Below are positions 35,037 through 43,837 of a stretch of 64,000 bases of DNA, piece after piece. The stretch spans positions 1-64,000 of the forward strand of contig PLAH01000077.1 in assembly GCA_003134045.1 (NCBI GenBank). The letters run 5' to 3'. Position 1 is the stretch's first letter; every line of letters begins with the position of its first letter. The notes beneath the pieces were generated by a model, which was not told where the DNA came from, ran no database searches, and saw only the letters and a list, made by a program, of their open reading frames with translations. A program made the translations under genes and the position numbers. Source of the DNA: Gammaproteobacteria bacterium (GTDB taxonomy: Bacteria; Pseudomonadota; Gammaproteobacteria; Steroidobacterales; Steroidobacteraceae).

Positions 35037-35266
35037 TAATGGCCGCGCTCCCGGTCTTCTCGGATCCACCTCGTCAGTTCGTCCGTGCTAATTTTCGGAA
35101 GTTGCGCGCGCAGGGCCTCCATTTCACGCACCGCGTCGCTGCGTCGGCGCCGCATGGCCCAGGCGCGTAACGCCTCATTGATGGCACGGCTGCGCTCGCC
35201 GGCCGGAACCCTGCCAAGGAATCCCCAGGTATCCTCGTCAATCATTACATTGATGCGCTTGCTCAT
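35036..35266 (-). CDS. vapB: VapB-type ribbon-helix-helix antitoxin
   Basis: 76 residues starting MSKRINVMIDEDTWGFL. The N-terminal ribbon-helix-helix DNA-binding part includes GERSRAINEALRAWAMRRR; the acidic C-terminal tail (STDELTRWIREDRERGH) would bind the toxin. It precedes vapC on the same transcript and probably represses the promoter at the palindrome 35297-35318. A longer in-frame start upstream would include the operator and is unlikely. Confidence 0.85.
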   Translation of the reverse strand: MSKRINVMIDEDTWGFLGRVPAGERSRAINEALRAWAMRRRRSDAVREMEALRAQLPKISTDELTRWIREDRERGH

Positions 35267-35296
35267 TGCAGTGATGCTCCTAGTGAAACCCAGCCT

Positions 35297-35318
35297 AGTG
35301 TGTATATGGTTACACACT
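35297..35318. promoter_or_regulatory. palindromic operator of vapBC
   Basis: AGTGTGTA (35297-35304) and TACACACT (35311-35318) are perfect 8-base arms 6 bases apart, 31 bases before the vapB start. This is the expected position for autoregulation by the VapBC complex. Confidence 0.65.
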
Positions 35319-35640
35319 GAACAACTTTGCGCAAATCATCGAGCACGCCGGATCTTGGCTTTATCGGGCCAACGATTAGGACGGCTTTTGGGCGCAACAA
35401 AGCTTGTCAAAAGATCCCTTATCGAGACCGAATGGTGTTGCGCGACTGCCGACCACAAAGCGCAACAATCGGCACAATTTTCTATCGCAACACCTGCCCG
35501 ATGGAAAAAACGTCGTCCTCAAGTAGCTCGGACCATAAATCGCATAACTATTCGCGCACCATTGACGCAACATTGGGCCGCACTTGCCAAGACTGCGAAG
35601 TCGTACTGTAGAGGCTGTATAGAGATGTTCCCATTGCGCC
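35319..35640. repeat. intergenic region with repeated CGCAACA
   Basis: CGCAACA occurs near 35393, 35461, 35486 and 35567 and its reverse complement near 35437; TTGCGCAA lies near 35331. Spacing is irregular. The motif may be a binding site or chance. No convincing gene seen. Confidence 0.25.
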
Positions 35641-35700
35641 GGATAAAAATGTCCCTTTCTGGGTCATTTTACAGGTGCGGCAATGCAGGGACACCTCACG

Positions 35701-37016
35701 ATGAGCACTCTCGCGCTGGATCGGCTGCAAGTACTCCAAAAGGTTAGGGAACGTCGAATGACCCAAGCCGCGGCGGCTCAGGTGCTGGGTCTGAGCTATC
35801 GCCAGGGCAAGCGATTGATGGCGCGGTTCCGTCGCCAAGGCGCCGCCGGCCTGGTCTCACAGAAACGCGGCAAGCAAGGCAACCATCGGTTGCCGGCGGT
35901 CTACACGGAGCACGTTCTTGACCTCGTGCGCGAGCATTATGCGGACTTTGGTCCGACCTTGGCGCGTGAGAAGCTCTTCGAGCGCCACGGGGTTCTGATC
36001 GGCCGTGAGACGCTCCGCGGATTGATGCGCAACGCCGGCCTATGGCACACCCGAGCCGCGCGGCGCAAAGCCGTCCAGCAGCCTCGAGCGCGGCGGCAAT
36101 ATTTCGGCGAGCTGATCCAGATCGACGGCTCAGAACACCATTGGTTTGAGGATCGGGGTTCCTATTGCACCGTGCTGACCTACGTCGACGACGCGACGAG
36201 CCGGCTGCAGCTGCTCCGGTTCGTCGAAGGCAAGTCAACGTTCGATTATATGCAGGCCACGAAGCTGTACATCGAGCGCTACGGCAAGCCGGTGGCGTTC
36301 TACAGCGACAAACATACGGGTTTCCATGTCAACAAGCGATCGGCGTGGGCGGCAACGGGATGACGCAATACGGTCGTGCGCTGCACGAGCTTGGGATCGA
36401 GATCCTCTGTGCGAACACGCCGGCGGCCAAGGGGCGGGTCGAACGGGCACATGGAACACTGCAAGATCGCCTCGTGAAGGAAATGCGTTTGGAAGGAATT
36501 TCCACGATTGCCGACGCCAATGCCTGGATTGATGGATTCGTCGAGACCTACAACGCAAGATTTTCCAAGCCGCCGAGTTTACCGATCGATCTGCATCGGC
36601 CGTTGATGGATTTCGAGGATCTCGACGACACCTTTACGTGGCAAGAGCAACGTTCACTATCGGCCTCATTGACACTGCAATACGACAACGTGTTGTACCT
36701 TGTGGATCCCAGTCACGAGAACCAAAGGCTCGCCGGCAAACGCGTCACCGTCATCGACTATCCGGATGGACGCATCAAGATCCGTCATGAAGGACGGGAT
36801 CTCGCCTACCGGGAGTTCGACAAACTCACGCAGACTCATCAAGGGGAGGTCGTCAGTCACAAGCGGCTTGGGGCGATGCTGACTTTTCTCGCTGAGAAAA
36901 GCACTGAAGGACCCCAGGAGAAGCGCAGTATCAAATGCCCTACTCCCCGGACGCGCCCCCGCACGTCTTGTTTATTCGATTTGGCTCCCGCTGTCTGCCG
37001 GTTCCGTGCTGATTGA
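35701..37016 (+). mobile_element. ISNCY-type transposase gene, frameshifted, in an IS remnant
   Basis: First frame (to 36363): HTH part MTQAAAAQVLGLSYRQGKRLMARFRRQG and DDE catalytic acids in LIQIDGSEHHWFEDRG, YVDDATSRL and FYSDKHTGF. Near 36333 a single-base change moves the gene to the frame reading GVGGNGMTQYGRALHELGIEILCANTPAAKGRVERAHGTLQDRL, which has the last catalytic Glu, and on to 37016. Upstream, GCGCCGGATAAAAATGTCCC (35637) looks like an IS end; no matching right end was found, so the element is truncated. It lies at the left edge of the catabolic region. Confidence 0.75.
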
Positions 37017-37446
37017 CCAGGCGTGACAATGGCGCCAGTATTCGTCGCTGAATGACTGGTATCTGGAGGCTCGACCGGCAGCAGGCGGCCCCGTAATGCT
37101 TATACGTCATACAAGCTATTCCATCTCGCAAATTGACCGCAATTGAACTTGCCCCCTATTGTGTATCCACTATAAGAATCCAAGAGAAGGCGAGCGAACC
37201 CATTCCACCCGCGGGTATGGCGCGGGTGCGTCACGGAACAGTCTGTTGTTGGGAGTGAAAATGTCCAATCCATTACGAATTGTCGCGGATAAATCTTGGC
37301 TGGCTATTGGCCTGGAGAGACACGCTACCCCCTGCCGGCAGCATGGTCACCTTTACGCTGCAACGCTAAATGCGGTAATAGCGAAGACTTTCTGTGCCGA
37401 TATTAGCCTTTCCGTCGCTGCTCAATCTTGGCTGTGACGAACGCAG
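37017..37446. other. intergenic region right of the IS remnant
   Basis: About 430 bases. A 58-codon frame from ATG 37261 to 37437 has a fair ribosome site (GGGAGTGA) but an unrecognised product (MSNPLRIVADKSWLAIGLERHA..); it is probably not a gene. The promoter for the VOC gene may be here. Confidence 0.3.
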
Positions 37447-37974
37447 ATGAGCCATCTCCCACGAGGCATTGATCACATTGGTCTCACGGTAACGGACATC
37501 CAAACGGCGGAGCGTTTCCTCGTGAATGGACTGGGCGCCGAATTCATTTATGAAACTCTGAACGCGGATCAGCCGCCATTCAAAGGCCGGGATGTGGAAA
37601 TCGCTATCGGGCTGCCGGAAGGCACTGTACTGAACGTCATCCGGATGTACAAGATGCAGCATGGGCCCGGTATCGAACTATTCCAGTACATGCATTGCGA
37701 GCAACGCCCGGCGGCGCGCTGTTGCGATCAAGGGTGGCAACACGTCGCGCTGTATGTTGATGACATGCAAGCGGCCATCGACCGAGCTGTGTCCGCCGGC
37801 GGTGAACTCTTGGCGGTCCCGTGGGACTTGACCCGGGCAGAGAGTGGGCCTGGGAACCGCTTTTGCATGATACGCGCGCCGTTCGGCGCCATCATCGAAT
37901 TAATCACCATCCCATCGCCGCAGCCCTATGAGAATCACACGGAACTGCGCCGTTGGAAACCGCCGGCAACCTAA
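37447..37974 (+). CDS. VOC-superfamily (glyoxalase/dioxygenase-fold) protein
   Basis: 175 residues: two beta-alpha-beta-beta-beta units, GIDHIGLTVTDIQTAERFLVNGLGAEFI at the start and WQHVALYVDDMQAAIDRAVSAGG in the second half. Possible metal ligands are His10, a His in WQHVAL and Glu in AIIELITIP. Members include glyoxalases, isomerases and small dioxygenases. It is the first intact gene after the IS remnant, next to a broken P450 gene; a catabolic role is inferred from neighbours. Confidence 0.7.
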   Translation: MSHLPRGIDHIGLTVTDIQTAERFLVNGLGAEFIYETLNADQPPFKGRDVEIAIGLPEGTVLNVIRMYKMQHGPGIELFQYMHCEQRPAARCCDQGWQHVALYVDDMQAAIDRAVSAGGELLAVPWDLTRAESGPGNRFCMIRAPFGAIIELITIPSPQPYENHTELRRWKPPAT

Positions 37975-37984
37975 CAATTTAATC

Positions 37985-38749
37985 GAGCCACCCGCTGCAA
38001 GTAGACCTGCCGGAGCACGCCGGATATCGCCGCCTGGTCAACAAATATCCTAGCCCCCTGCCGATCAAGGCGACGGAAGCCGCGGTGCGACCCATTGGGA
38101 TTGAAATCATCAATTCCATGATCGCTCAGAGCACTGCAGACTTCGCGCAAGAGTACGCGTATCAATTCTCGACACGGGTGTTATGTAGGCACCTTCACGT
38201 AAAACATGACTGGAATATTTTCAACGATTGGTCTTCGGAGATGGAGCAAGCGACGGGCGCCTCGACTCGCGTGCTGTGCAAGTTTTTGAAGGTCAACGAA
38301 TATTGGCGAATCTACGACGAATGGTCGTCGGAAATTGAAAGATTGACGGGAGCAGGAACAGCGAAACCTGGAACCGCTCTGCCCGCGAGCCTCATTGCTC
38401 AAGTGATTCCGTATCTTCAAGAATTGACCGCCGAGCGTCGGGCGAATCCGGGAACCGACGCCGTTAGTGGAATCATCGCCGGTGACCCCGCCTTGCAGGA
38501 GCCACTGCGCACGAATCCCGGACGCATTAATGATGCAGTCGAGGAGTGCCTTCGCACCGATGCGCCACATCAACGGCAACCGCGAATCGCGACGTCGAAG
38601 TCGAAGTCGAAGTCGACGGTCAGCTCCTCAAAGCGGTCGAGAGCGTTTTTCTCAATTACGGAGCGGCCAATCTGGATGCCGCACGTTGGGAAAATCCGGG
38701 AGTATTCGATATCGACCGGAAAAAGAAATTGCACCGGACTCGCGGATGA
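37985..38749 (+). pseudogene. cytochrome P450 pseudogene with internal duplication
   Basis: P450 segments in order: PLQVDLPEHAGYRRLVNK (helix C region), then FSTRVLCRHLHVKHDWNIFNDWSSEMEQATGA and a second diverged copy of it, then LPYLQELTAERRANPGTDAVSGII and a K-helix-like VEECLRTDAP. The I-helix AGxxT is missing, and a frameshift near 38585 puts the rest (DVEVEVEVDGQLLKAVESVFLNYGAANLDAARWENPGVFDIDRK) in another frame. The haem-cysteine loop is absent. The 93-bp duplication is at 38169-38354 and a GAAGTC hexamer repeat at 38591-38617. Confidence 0.8.
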
Positions 38750-38815
38750 TGAGTATGCCAGATCGGCAATTGTCCCGGATCACATCGCATGACTATCGTG
38801 CACAGGAAGCCTTAC

Positions 38816-39718
38816 ATGCCACATAAATCGATAGCCCACTTCACCAGCCAAATCGTTGAACTAGATGGAACACGAATCCACTGCTGGCGAGGCGGACCAT
38901 CCGGAGGGACCCCGGTCATTCTGTGGCACGGATTTCTAGGAACGAGCTACGCATGGCACAAGGTGGCCCCCGCCTTGGCAGGCGGCGGGATGGATGTGCT
39001 GGTGCCCGATATGCGCGGCTACGGCGACTCTGACAAACCCAGCGGCGTGGAGGGCTATGATGCCCGGGCGCTGGCTGAAGAATGCCGGGCTTTGGCCCAA
39101 CGCCTCGATTTCGGTCAGGGCATGAAAATTGTGCATGTGGGCCATGATATGGGCGCGCATCCCGCGTTGCTTTGGACTGCGGACCATCCGTCGGAAGTTG
39201 CCGGACTGATCTACGCCGAGGTGCCGGTCATGCTGTCGACCGTCATGCGTAACTTGATTGCGTACACACCGAAAGCGATGGCGCATGGATCATTGTGGTG
39301 GTGGGTCTTGGCGCTCGCACCGGATGCGGCTGAACGCCTGATCGTCGGTCACGAGCGCGCCTTCCTGACCTGGTTCTACGAGCGTTTCTGCGTCGATCAG
39401 GGCGCAATCGATGCGGCGACCGTTGACGAATACCTACGCACATTTGCAGGACGGGACGGAGTACTTGGAGCGATGGGCGTCTACCGCGCCGCCTTTAACA
39501 CAATTGCTCAGACGGAACCTCTCATGGCGAACAAGATTCAAGTTCCGATCGTGGCCATGGGCGGCTCGAAGAGTCTAGGCAGCTTCATGGGTCCGATGCT
39601 GGAGCAGATTGGAGCGGACGTGAGAGTTCGTCAAATCGCAGACTGCGGTCATTTCATTCCCGAGGAGGCTCCTAACGCGATCGTTGAGGAGACGCTGGCG
39701 CTTGCATTCGGCAAATGA
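38816..39718 (+). CDS. alpha/beta hydrolase, epoxide-hydrolase-like
   Basis: 300 residues. Oxyanion region HGFLG, nucleophile elbow HVGHDMGAH with aspartate as nucleophile (as in epoxide hydrolases and dehalogenases), PDMRGYGDSDKP, and the catalytic His in DCGHFIPEEAP. AGGAAG before the ATG supports 38816; the upstream in-frame ATG (38789) lacks a site. Two cap tyrosines of epoxide hydrolases cannot be confirmed by eye. It may open an epoxide made by a P450 or cleave an ester or C-C bond in the neighbouring pathway. Confidence 0.75.
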   Translation: MPHKSIAHFTSQIVELDGTRIHCWRGGPSGGTPVILWHGFLGTSYAWHKVAPALAGGGMDVLVPDMRGYGDSDKPSGVEGYDARALAEECRALAQRLDFGQGMKIVHVGHDMGAHPALLWTADHPSEVAGLIYAEVPVMLSTVMRNLIAYTPKAMAHGSLWWWVLALAPDAAERLIVGHERAFLTWFYERFCVDQGAIDAATVDEYLRTFAGRDGVLGAMGVYRAAFNTIAQTEPLMANKIQVPIVAMGGSKSLGSFMGPMLEQIGADVRVRQIADCGHFIPEEAPNAIVEETLALAFGK

Positions 39719-40340
39719 AACGCTGCCTCTCCGCGCGTCAGCGTCGCGCGAGCACCTAGATTAGCAGCGTGAGCAGATATTCATCGCCGCGCTTGCTGAT
39801 GCCGAGTAATCGACCTGCGCTGTGGGTAGTGAAATTTCACCAACCGCCGCGGGTCCGCGCGCATATGTCACTGATGCAGAATATATCGCGTTGCCAAGTT
39901 ACGTTGGGCAGGTCTTGCAAAAGGTGGTTCGCCTATTTTTGGGGCCCTATCCGAACCGCCAGCTTAGTTACTAATTGCGTCTCATATATTGCAGCGTAAT
40001 ACCTGCTATAGCCAGCCGTCATTCGTCGCGGCCGCCACTGCAATATACCATTACAACTATAAGTGGATTCCGCAAAAGTCGTGAGTGCCGTGTGGCATCG
40101 GAGACCTTCCTCCCCCCTATTCACGAGGGCGGATTCGGGCCTTCGGCCGAGCGGATATTTAGCCCGAATATATAAGAACCGGCAACAGCGATTCATCACG
40201 GGGGACTAAAAATGATACGGCAGGGTTCGACGATTGCGGGGCCTCACTGGCCGGTAGCGTGCGGCCTGGGACGACGGCCGGAGTAGTGTCGTTGCTACGG
40301 ATTGTCGATTCAGTGTACAGGACCATAACGGAGGCATCTG
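39719..40340. other. intergenic region, promoter of the MFS gene
   Basis: About 620 bases without a convincing gene. A perfect 12-base palindrome GTGAAATTTCAC is at 39829-39840. The right end holds GGAGG, which serves the next gene. Confidence 0.4.
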
Positions 40341-41678
40341 TTGCACGCGCCCCACCCAGTGTCGAGTGAGACCATTTCAAATCCATCGACCGCCATAGTC
40401 GAACGGGCATATTGGCTCCCTTTCATAATGGTTGCATCGTTGTTTTTAGCGTGGGGCGTCGCCGGAAGCCTCAACGATGTCCTCGTTCGCCAATTTCAAA
40501 AGGCGCTTGCACTCAATCGCACCCAGAGCAGTCTCATTCAATTTGCGTTTTATGTGGGCTATTTCTGCGCCGCCCTTCCCGCCGGACTGGTCATTAGGCG
40601 ATTTGGCTACAAGCGCGCAATCCTCGCAGGGCTTTCCCTCTATGCGGTAGGGGCCATGCTTTTCTATCCGGCGGCTGAATTGGAGCGGTTTTCGATTTTC
40701 TTGGCTGCACTTTATGTCATCGCGATCGGACTGGCGTTTCTGGAGACTGCCGCAAATCCATACGTATCGATTCTGGGTGCTCCGCAGACGGCAGCCTCCA
40801 GGCTCAATCTTGCGCAGTCCTTCTGGTGCGTCGGCGCCACTTTGGGCCCGTTGATCGGTGGCAGATTCATATTTTCTGGCATCGAACACAGTCCCGCGGA
40901 GCTGGCGGCAATGTCGGCCGCGAATCTCGCGGCTTATCGATCTTCCGAGGCACACATGGTACAGGCGCCGTACCTCGTGGTTGCCGGCCTCGTTATCTTA
41001 CTCGCCGTTGCCATAGGGCGCACGCCCTTCCCAGTTCTCGCGGTCGAACGGACCGGTGCCGACGTCACCGGTCGCAGGCCGATTTTTGCCGTTCTTCGGC
41101 ATCGGCAGCTACGTTATGCGGTCCTTGCACAATTCGCCTACACCGGCGCACAAATCGCAATCCTGAGTTTCTTCATTGATTTTACGAAAGCCGTGATGCC
41201 TCACATGCCAGAGCGCACGACGGCATTCTTTTTGTCGAGCAGTCTGGCGCTGATGTTCCTTGGCCGCCTGGTAGGTGTCGTCGTACAGCGAAAAATGCAT
41301 CCGGCCCGCCTACTGTTCTTCTTCTGCTGTGGAGCCATGATGCTTTGTGCTGCCGCCATTTTAACCCATGGAGTCAGTGCGATTGCCTCCCTTTGGGGCA
41401 CAGCATTCTTCATGTCGGTGATCTTTCCGACGGTATTCAGTCTTGGTGTGACAAATCTTGGGGATGAAACTGGGCTGGGCGCCTCCTACCTCATCATGTC
41501 CGTTATCGGGGCGGCGCTCATTCCGCCCCTGACAGGTCTGGTGTCCGATTGGCAAACGGGAATTCAAAAGGCCATGACCCTACCGCTGGTTTGTCTAGCG
41601 GTTTGCGCAGGTTACGCGCTGGCCGCGCCACGGCTAATCGCCGCTGACGGCGCGCAAGCGAGCCGAACCGCGAGGTGA
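40341..41678 (+). CDS. MFS transporter, FucP (sugar:proton symporter) type
   Basis: 445 residues, twelve membrane helices. N-terminal half matches L-fucose/glucose-galactose permeases: FLAWGVAGSLNDVLVRQFQKALALNRTQSSLIQFAFYVGYFCAALPAGLVIRRFGYK and ETAANPYVSILG. TTG start, supported by GGAGG 6 bases upstream. In this setting the substrate may be a sugar or a sugar-like catabolic substrate; no sugar genes adjoin it. Confidence 0.82.
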   Translation: MHAPHPVSSETISNPSTAIVERAYWLPFIMVASLFLAWGVAGSLNDVLVRQFQKALALNRTQSSLIQFAFYVGYFCAALPAGLVIRRFGYKRAILAGLSLYAVGAMLFYPAAELERFSIFLAALYVIAIGLAFLETAANPYVSILGAPQTAASRLNLAQSFWCVGATLGPLIGGRFIFSGIEHSPAELAAMSAANLAAYRSSEAHMVQAPYLVVAGLVILLAVAIGRTPFPVLAVERTGADVTGRRPIFAVLRHRQLRYAVLAQFAYTGAQIAILSFFIDFTKAVMPHMPERTTAFFLSSSLALMFLGRLVGVVVQRKMHPARLLFFFCCGAMMLCAAAILTHGVSAIASLWGTAFFMSVIFPTVFSLGVTNLGDETGLGASYLIMSVIGAALIPPLTGLVSDWQTGIQKAMTLPLVCLAVCAGYALAAPRLIAADGAQASRTAR

Positions 41679-41999
41679 GTTGGCCGCGCACGATCCCAAT
41701 TAGGGCCGACGCAACCTGGATTCCCACCGCAAGTACGCATGCGGGTACGTCTTGCATTTCATCGGCGGGGCGAAGCTCAAGGCTTCGGAGTCGCGGCCTT
41801 TTTACACCAAGCGCTATTTATCGTCGCCATCGCTGGCGCTCATCATGATGCATCGCCGTGGGTTGGCGCATGCTGACGGGCATGTCAATATGCGCACCGA
41901 CGAATGCAGTTCCCGGAGGTGAACGAGTTGCGTAACAAAAGTGGCCCAAAAAGAAATGGCGGCAGCGGGGGCCGTGACACATACGACAAAGGGTCGGGA
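41679..41999. other. intergenic region before the MarR gene
   Basis: About 320 bases. A possible reading HRKYACGYVLHFIGGAKLKASESRPFYTKRYLSSP is not recognised and has no start, so it is not called. An in-frame extension of the MarR gene back to 41904 is possible but lacks the family pattern. Confidence 0.3.
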
Positions 42000-42467
42000 A
42001 TGAAGAAGAGCGACGCGTTGAGAAAGCTCGAGCGCTTCGACCTACTCTCCGCCCCAGGCCACCTACTTCGACGCAATCATCAGCGATCCGTCGATATTTT
42101 CACGCGCGCGGTCGGCGATGACGTAACCCGCCAGCAGATCGGAGCATTGCTTGCGCTGCACCGAAAACCCGGCGCATCGCAGCGCGACCTGGTGGATGCG
42201 ACGGGGATCGACAAGAGTACCCTCAAAGAGATGCTTGGGCGATTGGTGGAGCGGGGCTGGGTAAGACGAGAAAGGGACTCGAATGACAGCCGCGCCTGGA
42301 CGATGCATCTGGCGCCTCGAGGTCTCAATTTGCTGGTCGAACGCATCGAGAAGATCGAAACTGCCCAGCGCGAAATACTCGCGCCCTTGCCGGTACGGGA
42401 CCGCGTCATCTTCTTGCGATATCTGCGCCAATTGACAGGACTTCGTTCGCGATCCGCCGGCGGCTGA
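42000..42467 (+). CDS. MarR-family transcriptional regulator
   Basis: 155 residues from MKKSDALRKLER. Winged helix: TRQQIGALLALHRKPGASQRDLVDATGIDKSTLKEMLGRLVERGWVRRERDSNDSRAWTMHLAPRG is the typical MarR HTH and wing with the D-R pair in the beta hairpin. Dimer helices flank it. It probably senses an aromatic or phenolic compound and controls neighbouring genes; the palindrome at 46359 is a candidate site, without proof. Confidence 0.85.
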   Translation: MKKSDALRKLERFDLLSAPGHLLRRNHQRSVDIFTRAVGDDVTRQQIGALLALHRKPGASQRDLVDATGIDKSTLKEMLGRLVERGWVRRERDSNDSRAWTMHLAPRGLNLLVERIEKIETAQREILAPLPVRDRVIFLRYLRQLTGLRSRSAGG

Positions 42468-42510
42468 AGGCACTCTGCCGTTCGGACGTCACATCTCCGA
42501 AAGTAAAGTG

Positions 42511-42741
42511 CTAGGCTGCCTGCTTGTCGCCACGCATGAAGAACATCCGGATGGCCAGACAAATCACCGAGAGTGACAGCATCTTCACGGCTTCGCGCAG
42601 ATCCGACGGACCCAACACAACTGTCATGGGGATCTGCCCCATCATTTTGCCCTTGATATGAATGTTGCGTTCGCCGGCTTTGATGGACTCCACTTCCATT
42701 AGCAGGACTCCTTCCGAGCCATACAGCTTCATTGTGCTCAC
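42511..42741 (-). CDS. small protein of unknown function with a C-terminal hydrophobic segment
   Basis: 76 residues (GTG start at 42741; ATG at 42732 is possible). MKLYGSEGVLLMEVESIKAGERNIHIKGKMMGQIPMTVVLGP is beta-rich, followed by a hydrophobic helix LSLSVICLAIRMFFM. Proteins of this shape occur in hydrocarbon and steroid catabolic clusters of Proteobacteria without an assigned role. Membrane association likely. Confidence 0.5.
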   Translation of the reverse strand: MSTMKLYGSEGVLLMEVESIKAGERNIHIKGKMMGQIPMTVVLGPSDLREAVKMLSLSVICLAIRMFFMRGDKQAA

Positions 42742-43149
42742 CAGTTTGATGTGATGGATCTTAAGTAATTGGTTTGGACGTACACATCCATTCTAATCGT
42801 GTGGCCGCCTTTCAAGAAGCAGCTTTCGGCGGCCGCGAATTACCTCGTTCCCGCGATTATTGACACGAGCCATTGACACGCGTTGCCAATGGGGTATAAG
42901 CGACGTATACGTCCCTAATGCGGTGGGAATCATGAATTCCAGCAGGGTTACGACGATCTTTGCACAAGTAAAGTGCGGTTTCCAATCGTCTGCATCGTTG
43001 CTCGGGACGGCTTGAGACGAGCCCGAAGAAGCGGGATGAAGGGCCGTGGCTTCGCGGGTAGCAGGCGAGTGTCGATTCCTGACCCGACCAGGTCCGACGC
43101 GCTGAGTGACCGACAGCATTTTTTTCACTTATATTCTTTGGAGGAATCA

Positions 43150-43737
43150 ATGAGCCAAGAAGGTTTCAACGGCGGCAATGCCGCGCTGGTCCTGATCGAT
43201 CACCAGACCGGCACGATGGGCTGGGCACGATCCATCCCTTTCGAGGTCATGAAGCAAAACACGATCATGCTCGCGAAGTCGGCCAAGATACTCCGGATGC
43301 CGATCGTGCTCACCTCGAGCATGGAGGAATTCGTGCAGGGCCCACTGCTCGCCGAACTCGCGACTATCGCGCCGGACGCTTTCGCCAAACGCATCAAGCG
43401 CATGGGCATTGTCAACGCGATGGAAGATGAGGCTTTCGCCGGCGCCGTGCGTGCCACCGGCCGCAAGAAGCTCGTCGTTGCCGGCGTGACCAACGATGTC
43501 TGCACCGTCTTTCCGGTTCTGACCATGCTCAAAGAGGGATTCGATGTGCAGGTCGTCGCCGATGCCGGCGGCTCGCCGACCGACATCGCCGATCGCGTGT
43601 CGCTGAACCGCATGGAGAAGGCCGGCGCCACCATTACGAGCTCCAACCAAGTGGTGGCAGAACTGGTCGGGAGCTGGGCCAGCGAGGAAGGCGGGCAGAT
43701 CGTCCAGCTCATCATGCAGATCCTGATGGCTGCCTGA
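43150..43737 (+). CDS. isochorismatase-family cysteine hydrolase (YcaC-like)
   Basis: 195 residues. Catalytic triad visible: Asp in ALVLIDHQTG, Lys in AFAKRIKRMG, and Cys in VAGVTNDVCTVFP. The TGTMGWARSI segment and length are those of YcaC-type hydrolases, whose substrates are unknown. GGAGGAA before the ATG fixes the start; an upstream in-frame reading is non-coding. Probably an amidase or hydrolase serving catabolism. Confidence 0.85.
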   Translation: MSQEGFNGGNAALVLIDHQTGTMGWARSIPFEVMKQNTIMLAKSAKILRMPIVLTSSMEEFVQGPLLAELATIAPDAFAKRIKRMGIVNAMEDEAFAGAVRATGRKKLVVAGVTNDVCTVFPVLTMLKEGFDVQVVADAGGSPTDIADRVSLNRMEKAGATITSSNQVVAELVGSWASEEGGQIVQLIMQILMAA

Positions 43738-43837
43738 CGAAGCACATTGCCTCTTCGCACGAGCGAGGAGGCGCGGGGCCATGAGTGGACCGGTCCGAGA
43801 GGAGCGGACTACATCGCCCGATGTCCATTAGCGTGCA

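Noticed and set aside
35327-35611. 94-codon plus-strand frame between vapB and the IS remnant
   Set aside because: Serine-rich, no family, and no ribosome site; lies in a repeat-bearing intergenic region.
38591-38617. GAAGTC repeats as a possible CRISPR or microsatellite array
   Set aside because: Only three to four six-base units inside a pseudogene; no spacers. Kept only as part of the pseudogene description.
39829-39840. Perfect palindrome GTGAAATTTCAC as an operator
   Set aside because: A 12-base palindrome can arise by chance in 64 kb, and it is 500 bases from the nearest start.
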